Positions 1 through 7,160 are shown, counted from the first letter of the stretch. The stretch: 7,585 bases of DNA from Saprospiraceae bacterium UBA3362 (GCA_002360455.1 DEQQ01000003.1:1-7585); one strand, 5' to 3'. Program-made: numbers and translations. The notes: generated from the sequence alone by a model not told the origin.

Positions 1-334
1 GGCTGGGAAAACGCAATTATTAAATTCTAATTGGGCGTGACCCTTCGGGTCGGAGTCCTACAGGGTTCACTTCGTTCCGTGCTTAGCACTCAGGCCTATC
101 GGCCTGACCCTCCGGCCTCCTCACGCAAACAAACCAAGCATCTATTTATTAAATTTATTATAGCCTATTTTATTAGCAATAAAGATTTTCCTTTGTTTTT
201 ACTTTGATGACAAAACGTAAAGCATAAAAATTTTATCTCACTTACATACAAATTATTAGTTACGCAGCATCCACTTGTCAAAAAGAATGAAATAAAAAAT
301 ACAAGGTCTCTAAACTTATAAATAAAATCTTATC
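1..334. other. Gene-free region downstream of the broken secreted-protein gene
   Basis: No convincing coding region is visible on either strand. The stretch holds the GC-rich palindromic element described separately (35-126). From about 127 to 334 it is plain AT-rich DNA with no TAnnTTTG box. No clear hairpin with a T-run follows the minus-strand stop codon at 335-337, so no terminator can be assigned to that gene. Confidence 0.6.
35..126. repeat. GC-rich structured palindromic intergenic element
   Basis: A 92-bp GC-rich island sits in AT-rich DNA and is built from nested inverted repeats. The ends GCGTGA (35-40) and TCACGC (121-126) are perfectly complementary. Just inside, GGAG (52-55) pairs with CTCC (117-120), and AGGGT (62-66) with ACCCT (107-111). 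Three local hairpins are also visible: GACCC-TTC-GGGTC (39-51), GTGC-TTA-GCAC (79-89) and TCAGGCC-TATC-GGCCTGA (90-107). Together they would fold into a branched, nearly closed structure. From memory, the left end and the closing CCTCACGC resemble a palindromic element dispersed between genes in many Bacteroidota, but this is recall and not a search. It does not look like a tRNA. Alternatives are a structured RNA or a REP/MITE-like non-autonomous repeat. Only one copy occurs in this window. Confidence 0.6.
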
Positions 335-958
335 TTACTTAATTGCGTACTTACACACAATTTTATCACCTTTTGCTTTAGCAGCGAACAGATCCTTTTC
401 TCCCTTTTTAACTTTCAGTTCTGCTAAGCTATTGGAATACATTTTACCAACTTTTCCTTCTCCTATTTTTGTTAATTTAGCTACTGAATTTCCGCTGGCT
501 GTTTCTTTTGCTTCTGTAAAGATTTCTATGGTAGAGTAATCCACAAAACCTACCGGATTGTACAGCAATAACTCTTCTATACTATTTTTCTTTTCACTCA
601 GAATCTTTACTATTGTAATACCAAAATTTTCATTATCATAGATGCTTAAAATTTGAGAAAGTTCATCCATAGAAAAGCTTGCGGTTGCGGATAGATTCAT
701 TAAACCTCTGTTGGTATTCTGTGTATAGAATTTTTCATTGGTTTGTGCATTTGTTGCGGTTAAAATCCCATCCTCCATAGACAATAAGATATTATATCCA
801 AGCTCACTTGCTTGAAGATTCTTGGACGATTGATCTTTGAATTTTTCAAGCTTCAGCAACTCTGCAAAATAGCTCAATTCAGGGGCATGTCTTTCTATAA
901 GTGAAATTGCAGGAGAACTGTATATGGTTTTTTCAAAGTCCGGATACAAAAAAGACAT
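335..958 (-). CDS. C-terminal fragment of the broken secreted protein
   Basis: This 207-codon frame overlaps the preceding one by 64 nt. Its ATG at 958 lies within the T6 frameshift site, so the start is probably an artefact. Real coding likely joins at FLYPDFEK, following ...NVAIVKECLF of the middle fragment. It has no signal peptide, membrane segment or recognised catalytic motif. A segment ASELGYNILLSMEDG (about residues 50-64) looks like a strand-turn-strand. The C-terminus, about residues 137-201, ends LAELKVKKGEKDLFAAKAKG and aligns by eye with about residues 202-263 of the middle fragment. Lys-rich strands of this kind occur at the C-terminus of exported Bacteroidota proteins with CsgG/FlgT-like modules; this is from memory, not a search. 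The stop is TAA at 335-337. Confidence 0.6.
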   Translation of the reverse strand: MSFLYPDFEKTIYSSPAISLIERHAPELSYFAELLKLEKFKDQSSKNLQASELGYNILLSMEDGILTATNAQTNEKFYTQNTNRGLMNLSATASFSMDELSQILSIYDNENFGITIVKILSEKKNSIEELLLYNPVGFVDYSTIEIFTEAKETASGNSVAKLTKIGEGKVGKMYSNSLAELKVKKGEKDLFAAKAKGDKIVCKYAIK

Positions 959-1830
959 TCCTTTACTATAGCTACATTAATTGTCTTTTGATCAGGTTTC
1001 AAATTCAGTCGATTTTGAGCTCGTTCAATTTCAGATGGAGCGACCACTATTTTTTCTTTTGCTTTAAAACTCTTGGCAAGATCTTTACTTCCAAAAAGTA
1101 GGGTTTTAGCCTTGGATTTATCAAAAGCAGATTCTTTGATTTCGACCTTAGTTAGATTTTCATAGTAATAATATTGATCAATTTCTCTTTTGGTCAAACA
1201 ATTATACCTTCTTCCCGAAACTAAACCATCTCTACTTCCTCCATTAATTTCAATTTCTTTTACAGAATTATCTGTACAGTTGTCCTGCGGAACAACATCA
1301 AATATTTTATCATCAGAGCATAAAAATTCAGCATTGGCCTCATAGATTTTATAACTATTATTCCTAATGATAGAAAAATAAGTTTCTTTGATTTTTTCAG
1401 CAAAATCTTGTCTAATTTTAGATGCTATTTTATCGTATTTAGCAGGATTGGAGGTTTTTAGATTTACAGCATCACTTGAGAAATAGTCTGAATATGGTAT
1501 AGGAATCGAATGTTTTTCGCCAACAAAAAGCTGGATTAATTCTGAGTTAATAACCATTGATTCGGCAATATCAAGTCCTTTTACAAGAATATCACAGTAA
1601 GCCTCCAATTCAAGATTTGCTCTAATAATTTTACCAAAAGTATCGCGCTTAAAAGATAGTGGAGGCTCTGTTGCAAAATTGCAGTATAATTTTACAAAAA
1701 CGGCTTCATTACTCGGCTCTTCTTTCCCAATACTAAAAGGATGCAATTTGACCTCATGCTTATTTTCATTCCAATGGTATAATACAAAGTTTGACTTAGA
1801 CTTATTACTTGTTATTGCAGAATAAAACAT
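895..1830 (-). CDS. Middle fragment of the broken secreted protein
   Basis: The frame is open upstream of ATG 1830, back to the A8 tract at 1857-1864, so this ATG is probably an internal Met (residue 46 of the repaired protein). I recognise no family with certainty. Visible features are a mixed region of about 190 residues, then a segment beginning NGGSRDGLVSGRRYN (about residues 196-210 of this frame). That segment runs through LTKVEIKESAFDKSKAKT to KAKEKIVV (about residue 263). The pattern of a Gly-rich turn, a G-x-x-x-G-R strand and a closing K-x-K-I-V-V strand recalls FlgT C-terminal-like beta domains. The last 17 or so codons, after the T6 run at 948-953, are probably out of frame, and they overlap the next frame by 64 nt. 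Real coding probably stops near residue 294. Confidence 0.6.
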   Translation of the reverse strand: MFYSAITSNKSKSNFVLYHWNENKHEVKLHPFSIGKEEPSNEAVFVKLYCNFATEPPLSFKRDTFGKIIRANLELEAYCDILVKGLDIAESMVINSELIQLFVGEKHSIPIPYSDYFSSDAVNLKTSNPAKYDKIASKIRQDFAEKIKETYFSIIRNNSYKIYEANAEFLCSDDKIFDVVPQDNCTDNSVKEIEINGGSRDGLVSGRRYNCLTKREIDQYYYYENLTKVEIKESAFDKSKAKTLLFGSKDLAKSFKAKEKIVVAPSEIERAQNRLNLKPDQKTINVAIVKECLFCIRTLKKPYTVLLQFHL

Positions 1831-1843
1831 GGAGATTATGCTG

Positions 1844-1966
1844 TCACTGTAGAGACTTTTTTTTGGAGTTATTCTCTATTAAAATAGCCCTACACACCTG
1901 TTGCGAATAAATACTCTGACTTAAAGAACCAACTAAAATTAAAGAAAAAAGTAAATAGTTTTTCAT
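1844..1966 (-). CDS. N-terminal fragment with signal peptide
   Basis: This 40-codon open frame carries the export signal of the broken gene. It has a short basic start (MKN), a hydrophobic core (YLLFSLILVGSL) and a polar cleavage region (SQSIYSQQ), with cleavage likely near residues 20-23 by Sec signal peptidase I. The mature part continues VCRAILIENNS into a Lys run encoded by the A8 tract, then ends at TGA (1844-1846). Deleting one A changes the reading to KKSLYSDSIISMFYSAI and joins it directly to the next frame. An in-frame stop lies just upstream of the ATG, so no longer start is possible. The first ATG of the following frame (1830) has no signal peptide, which supports this fragment as the true 5' end. 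Confidence 0.65.
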   Translation of the reverse strand: MKNYLLFSLILVGSLSQSIYSQQVCRAILIENNSKKKSLQ

Positions 1967-2224
1967 AAGTTAATGATTGTAAGTGTTCAAAATTAAAATG
2001 ATAAGGCAACCTTTTTGTTTGGTTTCAAATCACCTGTACCAATGCAAAAAAAATGAGTTCCATCTGCAATAATACGGAATCCATTCTATAAATTATCAAA
2101 TCCAATAAAATAAACTAGATAACACAGCTCCAATTTTATTTTCTTTTTTTCAAACTTCTTCCAATAAAGCTATCATAAATGCCAACCCTTTTTTCGCTAG
2201 AAAATAAATGAGCTAAAAATTTTA
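1967..2224. other. Intergenic region between the SDR-like gene and the broken secreted-protein gene
   Basis: This is a short AT-rich spacer with no coding frame worth reporting. It carries the candidate promoter of the downstream gene at 1988-1995. No hairpin followed by T's is evident after the SDR-like gene's stop at 2225-2227. Confidence 0.5.
1988..1995 (-). promoter_or_regulatory. Candidate promoter (-7 box) of the broken secreted-protein gene
   Basis: On the minus strand this reads TAATTTTG, an exact match to the Bacteroidota TAnnTTTG -7 box. Transcription would begin near 1981, giving a leader of about 15 nt before ATG 1966. No TTG was found at the usual spacing upstream, so the -33 element is weak or absent and the call stays tentative. 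Confidence 0.4.
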
Positions 2225-2857
2225 TCATTGATTAGATAAGGCCGGATATTTGAATAGTTCTGTTGGGTTTTCGGCTTGCTTGACCAAAAAATCGGCTACA
2301 TCAGCCCGACTGATTTCGCCTATATTGATCCCATTGAATAGATTGGTTTCTACTCTATATTTCTCTGTCAAAGACTTGTTTTTCAAAAGACCGGGTCTGG
2401 CGATCACCCATTTTATTTTTGATGCCGCAATGATCTCCTCCATTTTGGTTTTGTCGGCATAGACATCTTTGAGTAAAAACTTGAAAAATAATTTCATCAA
2501 AAAAGTATTATACTTTCCACTTTCGCCGGCACCAAAACCGGTCAAAATAATAAATGGAATCTGTGCACCGGTTTCTTGTTGAACTTCTACTAATAGCTTT
2601 GCAAAGTCAGAAAATAAAGTAGTGGCCTTCATGCTCTTGCCTTTACCTAAGGTTACAATTACAGCATCTGCATTTTCGATAGATTTTTTCAAATCCGCTT
2701 TGTTGGTTGCACTTCCTTTTAGACTTGTCAAGTTTGCATTTTGGGGCAAGTTGATTTCTGAACGGGAAAGTGTGGTCACTTTGTGATTTCTATCTAAGGC
2801 TCTTTTTACGGTTTCGAGCCCAACACCTGCTGAGGCCCCTATAATGGCAATGTTCAT
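2225..2857 (-). CDS. NAD(P)-binding atypical SDR-like oxidoreductase
   Basis: This 210-aa cytoplasmic protein has a single Rossmann fold. The N-terminus MNIAIIGASAGVGLETVKRAL is beta strand 1 with the glycine motif GASAGVG (residues 7-13). The second strand ends TTLSRSE (29-34), and the Arg there suggests preference for NADPH. DAVIVTLG (64-71) is the strand 4 region. FIILTGFGAGES (102-113) precedes a conserved VYADKTKMEEII (132-143), then WVIARPGLL (150-158) and ISRADVADFLV (182-192). This order matches the NAD(P)H-binding family of atypical short-chain dehydrogenases (NmrA, BVR-B, YwnB-like). The classical SDR YxxxK pair is not clear; YADK has one residue fewer. Substrate cannot be inferred, and redox-sensing or quinone/flavin reductase roles are possible. 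Length is normal for the family and the gene looks intact. The ATG sits directly at the glycine-rich strand, as expected. It is a single gene with spacers of 258 and 745 bp on its two sides. Confidence 0.9.
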   Translation of the reverse strand: MNIAIIGASAGVGLETVKRALDRNHKVTTLSRSEINLPQNANLTSLKGSATNKADLKKSIENADAVIVTLGKGKSMKATTLFSDFAKLLVEVQQETGAQIPFIILTGFGAGESGKYNTFLMKLFFKFLLKDVYADKTKMEEIIAASKIKWVIARPGLLKNKSLTEKYRVETNLFNGINIGEISRADVADFLVKQAENPTELFKYPALSNQ

Positions 2858-2882
2858 ACCTTTTAGATTAATTTTATTTCTG

Positions 2883-2890
2883 CAAAAATA
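2883..2890 (-). promoter_or_regulatory. Candidate promoter (-7 box) of the SDR-like gene
   Basis: On the minus strand this reads TATTTTTG, matching TAnnTTTG. The predicted start is near 2876, with a leader of about 18 nt before ATG 2857. AAAAGG lies just before the start codon but is too close to act as a normal ribosome binding site. A -33 TTG at 17-23 nt spacing is missing, so confidence is moderate. Confidence 0.4.
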
Positions 2891-3421
2891 GGAAACAAGA
2901 ACCTAAAATATACTGCATCTACAAAAATTTCTGATATCTAACAGGATACAAAGAATAAATTATTATGGTGTGGAGTGAAAAGAAGGAACAGCATTTGTTT
3001 TATGTAGCCTTAATTAGCATGGCAAATCCTTAGAACCATCAGTTGTTCAACTATTGGTTTGGAATATTAACACAGAAAGATGGTTTTGTTCAAGATATAG
3101 ATTTCTACCTATCTATTTGCAACTGTCTGCTACCAGTGTTCTTAGAGTATGAATTTCTAAATCCCAATTGGTTCTGGAAAATTATACAGGACAAATAGTT
3201 ACCAATCATCGGCTCAAGAATTTTTATCTGTTCTTCCAAAACAATTCATTTTAATTTATTCTCTAATGAGAAATTCATTCTTTCCCTCCAATTATCTATA
3301 CTTAAAGCAATTCTCTAATGCACAAGATACTTTCGCAGCTAACACAAAGTGAATTCTCCAATAAAAACTCCGGTTATAAAGATGTATTCTTTACAATATT
3401 GGGGTTTACGACTAATAATCT

Positions 3422-3481
3422 ACAAAGCTCATAAATGCCATCTTTGCTCTCGTCGCAAGCCTATTCATTTATGAGCTTTGT
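3422..3481. repeat. Perfect 16-bp inverted repeat, possible terminator or mobile-element remnant
   Basis: ACAAAGCTCATAAATG (3422-3437) is perfectly complementary to CATTTATGAGCTTTGT (3466-3481), with a 28-nt spacer. Inside the spacer, TTGC and GCAA can form a small inner stem. It lies about 122 nt past the nrdA stop codon. On the plus strand it is followed by a T-rich run (TATTTTCTTCTC), like an intrinsic terminator, but no plus-strand gene ends here. On the minus strand, in the nrdA direction, the bases after it are not T-rich. It could instead mark a small transposon remnant, but no target duplication is obvious. Confidence 0.6.
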
Positions 3482-3602
3482 TATTTTCTTCTCAATAACT
3501 CTGTGTTTGCCTATTAGGCTATGAATCAGCAATACGGGACTCTGATGTCTCTACTTTAAGCCAAGCAGAATCTCTGTTTTTCTCTCAACTAAGATCTACC
3601 GA

Positions 3603-6071
3603 TTAACTGCCACAATGCAAGCAGCCATCTTCCATTCTGCAGACCAAACCTTCTTCTATAGGCTCTTCGGTCGCTGTCGTGTTTGATGAAGACTCCAGCA
3701 TCTCTACTACGGCTTCTTTGCTGTACGCAGCGGGCTTCTTCTGAATCATTTCTACATCGGATTGGGCTGTTGGATTGGACTGCTCATCTACAAATTTTCT
3801 CTGATGTTTTTCGCTCAAAGTAAATTTGATAGGATCTACCGCGGCCTTAGTTCTTAGATAATACATTCCGGTTTTTAGTCCACTTTGCCAAGCATGAAAA
3901 TGCATACTCGACAATTTTCCAAAGGATGGATTCTCAAGGAACAAATTCAAACTTTGACTTTGACAAATATAGGCTCCTCTGTCTGCACTCAGATCTATGA
4001 TGGAACGTTGTGATATTTCCCAGGCCGTTTTATAAATGTCTTTGAGCTGTTGCGGAATCTGGTGCATGTGTTGAATACTTCCATTGGCAGCAATGAGTTG
4101 CTCCTTCATTTCCTGGCTCCACAAGCCCAATTTGATGAGGTCTTCTAAGAGATGTTTATTGACTACAATAAATTCTCCGCTTAGAGTTCTTCTAGTATAA
4201 AAATTTGAGGTATAAGGCTCGAAACATTCATTGTTGCCAAGGATTTGAGATGTAGATGCTGTCGGCATCGGAGCCAACAATAGACTGTTTCGTACGCCGT
4301 GTTGCATTACATCTTTACGCAAGATTTCCCAATCAAATCGTCCACTGCTAGGACTTACACCCCACATATCAAACTGGAAAATTCCTTGACTTATAGGTGA
4401 ACCTTGAAAACTTTGGTATGCACCATGAATTTTAGCTTGTTCGCAGGATTCTGAAACCGCCGCATAATATATCGCTTCGAAAATTTCTTTATTCAGTTTC
4501 TTCGCTGCGTCGCTATCAAAAGGCATGCGCATCATGATGAAAGCATCTGCCAATCCCTGGACACCTATTCCTATAGGTCTGTGACGCATATTAGAATTCC
4601 TCGCCTCCGGAACAGGATAATAGTTTACATCAATAATTTTATTGAGGTTTCTTGTGATGACTCTTGTCACCTCAACCAACTTATCAAAATCGAACGTTTG
4701 ATTCTGAACAAATTTTGGCAAGGAGATGGATGCAAGATTGCATACAGCCACTTCATCAGGAGAGGTGTACTCCAAAATTTCTGTACACAGATTAGAAGAT
4801 CGGATCGTTCCTAGATTCTTTTGATTCGATTTTTTATTGGCTGCATCTTTATACAAAATATAAGGAGTTCCGGTTTCGATCTGAGATTCCAAAATAGAAA
4901 ACCATAGGTCTTGAGCATTGAGCGTTTTTCTTGCTTTACCTTCTTGCTCATATTTATGATACAGGGCCTCAAACTCGCCTCCGTAAGAGTCGTATAAACC
5001 CGGAGCTTCATTAGGACAGAATAAGGACCACTTGCCATTCTCTTTTACTCTCTCCATGAATAAATCCGGAATCCATAAAGCATAGAATAAATCTCTTGCC
5101 CGCAATTCCTCTTTACCATGATTTTTCTTTAGCTCCAAAAAGTCTTCGATATCGGCATGCCAAGGTTCAAGATAAACCGCAAATGCTCCTTTGCGTTTTC
5201 CTCCACCCTGATCTACATATCTTGCTGTATCGTTAAAAACTTTCAGCATCGGTACGATCCCATTGCTCGTTCCTCCGGTTCCTTTGATATAAGATCCTTT
5301 AGCTCGGATGTTGTGAATGCTTACTCCGATACCTCCGGCCGACTGTGAAATTTTTGCACAACGACTTAAGGTTTCAAAAATTCCGGAGATGGAATCATCT
5401 GTCATTGACAACAAAAAACAAGATGAAAGTTGAGGCTTTGGAGTTCCTGCATTAAACAGAGTTGGAGTAGCATGGATAAACCATTTTTCTGACATAAGAT
5501 TGTAGGTCTCTATAGCCTGTTCTAAGGCATGACCATGGATTCCTATAGCTGCACGCATAAGCATGTGCTGTGGACGTTCTACAACCTTTTTGTCCATCTT
5601 AAGAAGATAAGATCGCTCCAAGGTTTTGAATCCAAAATAATCAAAACTGTAGTCTCTATCATAGATAATGGAAGAGTCCAATTTGTCTGCATGTTGCCTT
5701 ACTACATCGATGCACTCATCACTGATCAAGCCTGCACGTTGATTGGTGTAAGGATCAATATAGGAGTACAAAGCCTCCATTGTTTGGGAGAATGATTTAT
5801 TGGAATTTTTATGCAAATTGGACACAGCAATTCGCGCTGCCAGAATAGCATAATCCGGATGAACAGCCGCAAAAGAAGCAGCTGTCTCAGCAGCAAGATT
5901 ATCCAACTCAGAAGTGCTCACTCCGTTGTACAAACCTTGAATTACTTTTTTTGCAATCTCAAGAGGTTCTACAAACTGGCTGTCCAGTGAATAACATAAT
6001 TTTTTAATTCGCGCAGTAATCTTATCGAAACTTACATCTTCACGTTTTCCGTTACGTTTAATGACTTGCAT
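3603..6071 (-). CDS. nrdA: Ribonucleoside-diphosphate reductase, large (alpha) subunit, class Ia
   Basis: NrdA reduces ribonucleoside diphosphates to deoxy forms in the cytoplasm together with the small subunit encoded upstream. The 822-aa protein opens with an ATP-cone (about 1-92, start MQVIKRNGKREDV) that senses ATP/dATP for overall activity control. The catalytic barrel follows with all expected residues. C218 (QLSSCFL) and C444 (VCNLAS) are the active-site disulfide pair. SSNLCTE supplies N427, thiyl-radical C429 and E431. PMPTASTSQILGNNECFEP (601-619) is the conserved phosphate-binding loop. Y737 and Y738 (GMYYLRT) belong to the radical-transfer path. A Ser/Thr/Glu-rich linker (about 765-808) leads to the C-terminal tail CRMEDGCLHCGS, whose C817 and C820 would be the thioredoxin-linked shuttle cysteines. 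The CxxC-G-S ending is like eukaryotic R1, not E. coli NrdA. Length and motifs are complete. nrdA starts 52 nt after nrdB, so co-transcription is likely. No Shine-Dalgarno is visible. Confidence 0.98.
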   Translation of the reverse strand: MQVIKRNGKREDVSFDKITARIKKLCYSLDSQFVEPLEIAKKVIQGLYNGVSTSELDNLAAETAASFAAVHPDYAILAARIAVSNLHKNSNKSFSQTMEALYSYIDPYTNQRAGLISDECIDVVRQHADKLDSSIIYDRDYSFDYFGFKTLERSYLLKMDKKVVERPQHMLMRAAIGIHGHALEQAIETYNLMSEKWFIHATPTLFNAGTPKPQLSSCFLLSMTDDSISGIFETLSRCAKISQSAGGIGVSIHNIRAKGSYIKGTGGTSNGIVPMLKVFNDTARYVDQGGGKRKGAFAVYLEPWHADIEDFLELKKNHGKEELRARDLFYALWIPDLFMERVKENGKWSLFCPNEAPGLYDSYGGEFEALYHKYEQEGKARKTLNAQDLWFSILESQIETGTPYILYKDAANKKSNQKNLGTIRSSNLCTEILEYTSPDEVAVCNLASISLPKFVQNQTFDFDKLVEVTRVITRNLNKIIDVNYYPVPEARNSNMRHRPIGIGVQGLADAFIMMRMPFDSDAAKKLNKEIFEAIYYAAVSESCEQAKIHGAYQSFQGSPISQGIFQFDMWGVSPSSGRFDWEILRKDVMQHGVRNSLLLAPMPTASTSQILGNNECFEPYTSNFYTRRTLSGEFIVVNKHLLEDLIKLGLWSQEMKEQLIAANGSIQHMHQIPQQLKDIYKTAWEISQRSIIDLSADRGAYICQSQSLNLFLENPSFGKLSSMHFHAWQSGLKTGMYYLRTKAAVDPIKFTLSEKHQRKFVDEQSNPTAQSDVEMIQKKPAAYSKEAVVEMLESSSNTTATEEPIEEGLVCRMEDGCLHCGS

Positions 6072-6123
6072 GATGACAAATGGGTTTTGAGTATGAAAAA
6101 ATGGTTGTTAGATTTTTAACTAA

Positions 6124-7101
6124 TTAAAAATCTTCGTCTACTGAGAATACCTTAGCTTTAGATCCGGAGGCCACCCCGGCTTTCTGATACTCTCCCACCC
6201 TCTTTTCAAAAAAATTGGTTTTTCCTTGCATTGAGATTAATTCCATCCATGGGAATGGATTCTCAACATGATAATGTTTTGGATTGCCCAAAGCAACCAA
6301 TAATCTATCTGCTACAAATTCAATATAGCGACACATCATTTCTGCGTTCATTCCAATCAGTGCCACCGGAATTGCATCTGTAACAAATTGCTTCTCTATT
6401 TCTACCGCGTCTGTGATAATTTTCTGAATGTCGGATTGAGGAAGTTTGTTGACGATATGTCTGTTGTACAACATACAGGCAAAGTCGCAATGCATTCCTT
6501 CATCACGAGAAATAAGCTCATTAGAAAAACTCAATCCCGGCATTAAGCCTCGTTTTTTAAGCCAGAAAATTGAGCAAAACGATCCACTGAAGAAAATTCC
6601 TTCTACAACCGCAAAGGCAATCAACTGTTCGACAAAACTGCCATTGGAGATCCATCTCAATGCCCATTCTGCTTTTTGCTTCACACAGTCCAGCGTATCG
6701 ATTGCATTAAAAAGAAAATTCTTCTCTTCGTTATTTTTAATATATGTGTCAATTAATAGAGAATAAGTTTCAGAATGAATATTCTCCATCATAATTTGAA
6801 ATCCATAGAAAAATTTGGCTTCCGTGTATTGTACGGAACGCACCATGTTCTCCGCCAAATTCTCATTCACTATTCCGTCACTTGCAGCAAAAAAAGCCAA
6901 CACATGTTTTATAAAATGCTTCTCGTCTTCTGTCAGTTTTGTATTCCAGTCGTCCAGGTCTGCTTGCAAATCTATCTCTTCTGCTGTCCAAAAACAAGCT
7001 TCAGAGTTTTTATAAAATTGCCAAATATCATCATGTTGTATAGGAAACAGAACAAAACGATGTGGATTTTCGACAAGAATAGGCTCTACTTTTTGATTCA
7101 T
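6124..7101 (-). CDS. nrdB: Ribonucleoside-diphosphate reductase, small (beta) subunit, class Ia
   Basis: NrdB holds the dinuclear iron site and the tyrosyl radical that it passes to NrdA. With the start at ATG 7101 the protein is 325 aa (MNQKVEPILVENPHRF...), normal for eukaryote-like R2. The frame is open further upstream, but the only start there is TTG 7179, and a candidate -7 box lies inside that extension, so ATG 7101 is preferred. Numbered from this Met, the metal ligands are D44 (EEIDL), E106 and H109 (MENIHSE), E167 (VVEGIFF), E201 and H204 (RDEGMH). The radical tyrosine is Y113 (HSETY). Y305 (VGEYQ) is the probable C-terminal radical-relay Tyr. The tail FSVDEDF resembles the R1-docking tail FTLDADF of eukaryotic R2. 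Long stretches such as VLAFFAASDGIVNENL match mouse R2 as I remember it. All key residues are present, so it should be active. It is the first gene of a probable nrdB-nrdA operon. Confidence 0.97.
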   Translation of the reverse strand: MNQKVEPILVENPHRFVLFPIQHDDIWQFYKNSEACFWTAEEIDLQADLDDWNTKLTEDEKHFIKHVLAFFAASDGIVNENLAENMVRSVQYTEAKFFYGFQIMMENIHSETYSLLIDTYIKNNEEKNFLFNAIDTLDCVKQKAEWALRWISNGSFVEQLIAFAVVEGIFFSGSFCSIFWLKKRGLMPGLSFSNELISRDEGMHCDFACMLYNRHIVNKLPQSDIQKIITDAVEIEKQFVTDAIPVALIGMNAEMMCRYIEFVADRLLVALGNPKHYHVENPFPWMELISMQGKTNFFEKRVGEYQKAGVASGSKAKVFSVDEDF

Positions 7102-7160
7102 TTCGGTTCGTATGATTTCAGGTTTTGTACAATAAGGTTGGGTAATTTCAAAACGGGTTA

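Larger units (their letters stand above)
335..1966 (-). pseudogene. Secreted protein gene (about 543 aa) broken by two compensating homopolymer frameshifts
   Basis: Three consecutive minus-strand open frames read as one gene. It starts at ATG 1966 with a signal peptide (MKNYLLFSLILVGSLSQS, then IYSQQ). The frame breaks at a run of eight A on the coding strand (1857-1864), where seven would join it to the next frame. It breaks again at a run of six T (948-953), where seven would restore the first frame. The net change is zero, so the 1632-nt span equals 543 codons plus TAA at 335-337. An in-frame TAA just upstream of the ATG fixes the start. The repaired protein would be exported. It carries two similar segments (about residues 247-308 and 473-537) ending in Lys-rich strands, which recall the small beta domain at the C-terminus of FlgT-like or CsgG-associated proteins; this is inference. 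No enzyme motif is seen. Sequencing error, a true pseudogene or phase variation all fit; two errors in long-read homopolymers seem likeliest. Confidence 0.75.
2858..3602. other. 745-bp region without an intact gene
   Basis: Apart from the candidate promoter at 2883-2890 and the inverted repeat at 3422-3481, the region is AT-rich and holds no intact gene. On the plus strand one frame from about 2959 to 3198 is open except for a single TAG (3031-3033). A second frame from 3161 to 3352 is open for 63 codons. Joined, they might be a decayed gene, but the residues match nothing I know, and open frames of this length can arise by chance at this base composition. Between the nrdA stop and the inverted repeat is a short tight palindrome GCCTATTAGGC (3509-3519) of unclear meaning. 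Confidence 0.5.

Noticed and set aside
940..960. Programmed -1 ribosomal frameshift at the T6 run
   Set aside because: In the incoming frame the codons are CTT TTT TGT, which do not form a proper X XXY YYZ slippery heptamer, and the first break (A8) needs the opposite direction of shift. Indels explain both more simply.
895..1830. Treating 895-1830 and 335-958 as two independent overlapping genes
   Set aside because: The 64-nt overlap, the start codon inside a T6 run, the missing signal peptide in the larger frame and the perfect restoration by two single-base changes all favour one broken gene.
3259..3360. Short repeat TTCTCTAATG at 3259-3268 and 3311-3320 with a variant near 3354
   Set aside because: Two exact 10-mers and one variant with unequal spacing in AT-rich DNA are too weak to call a repeat array or an operator set.
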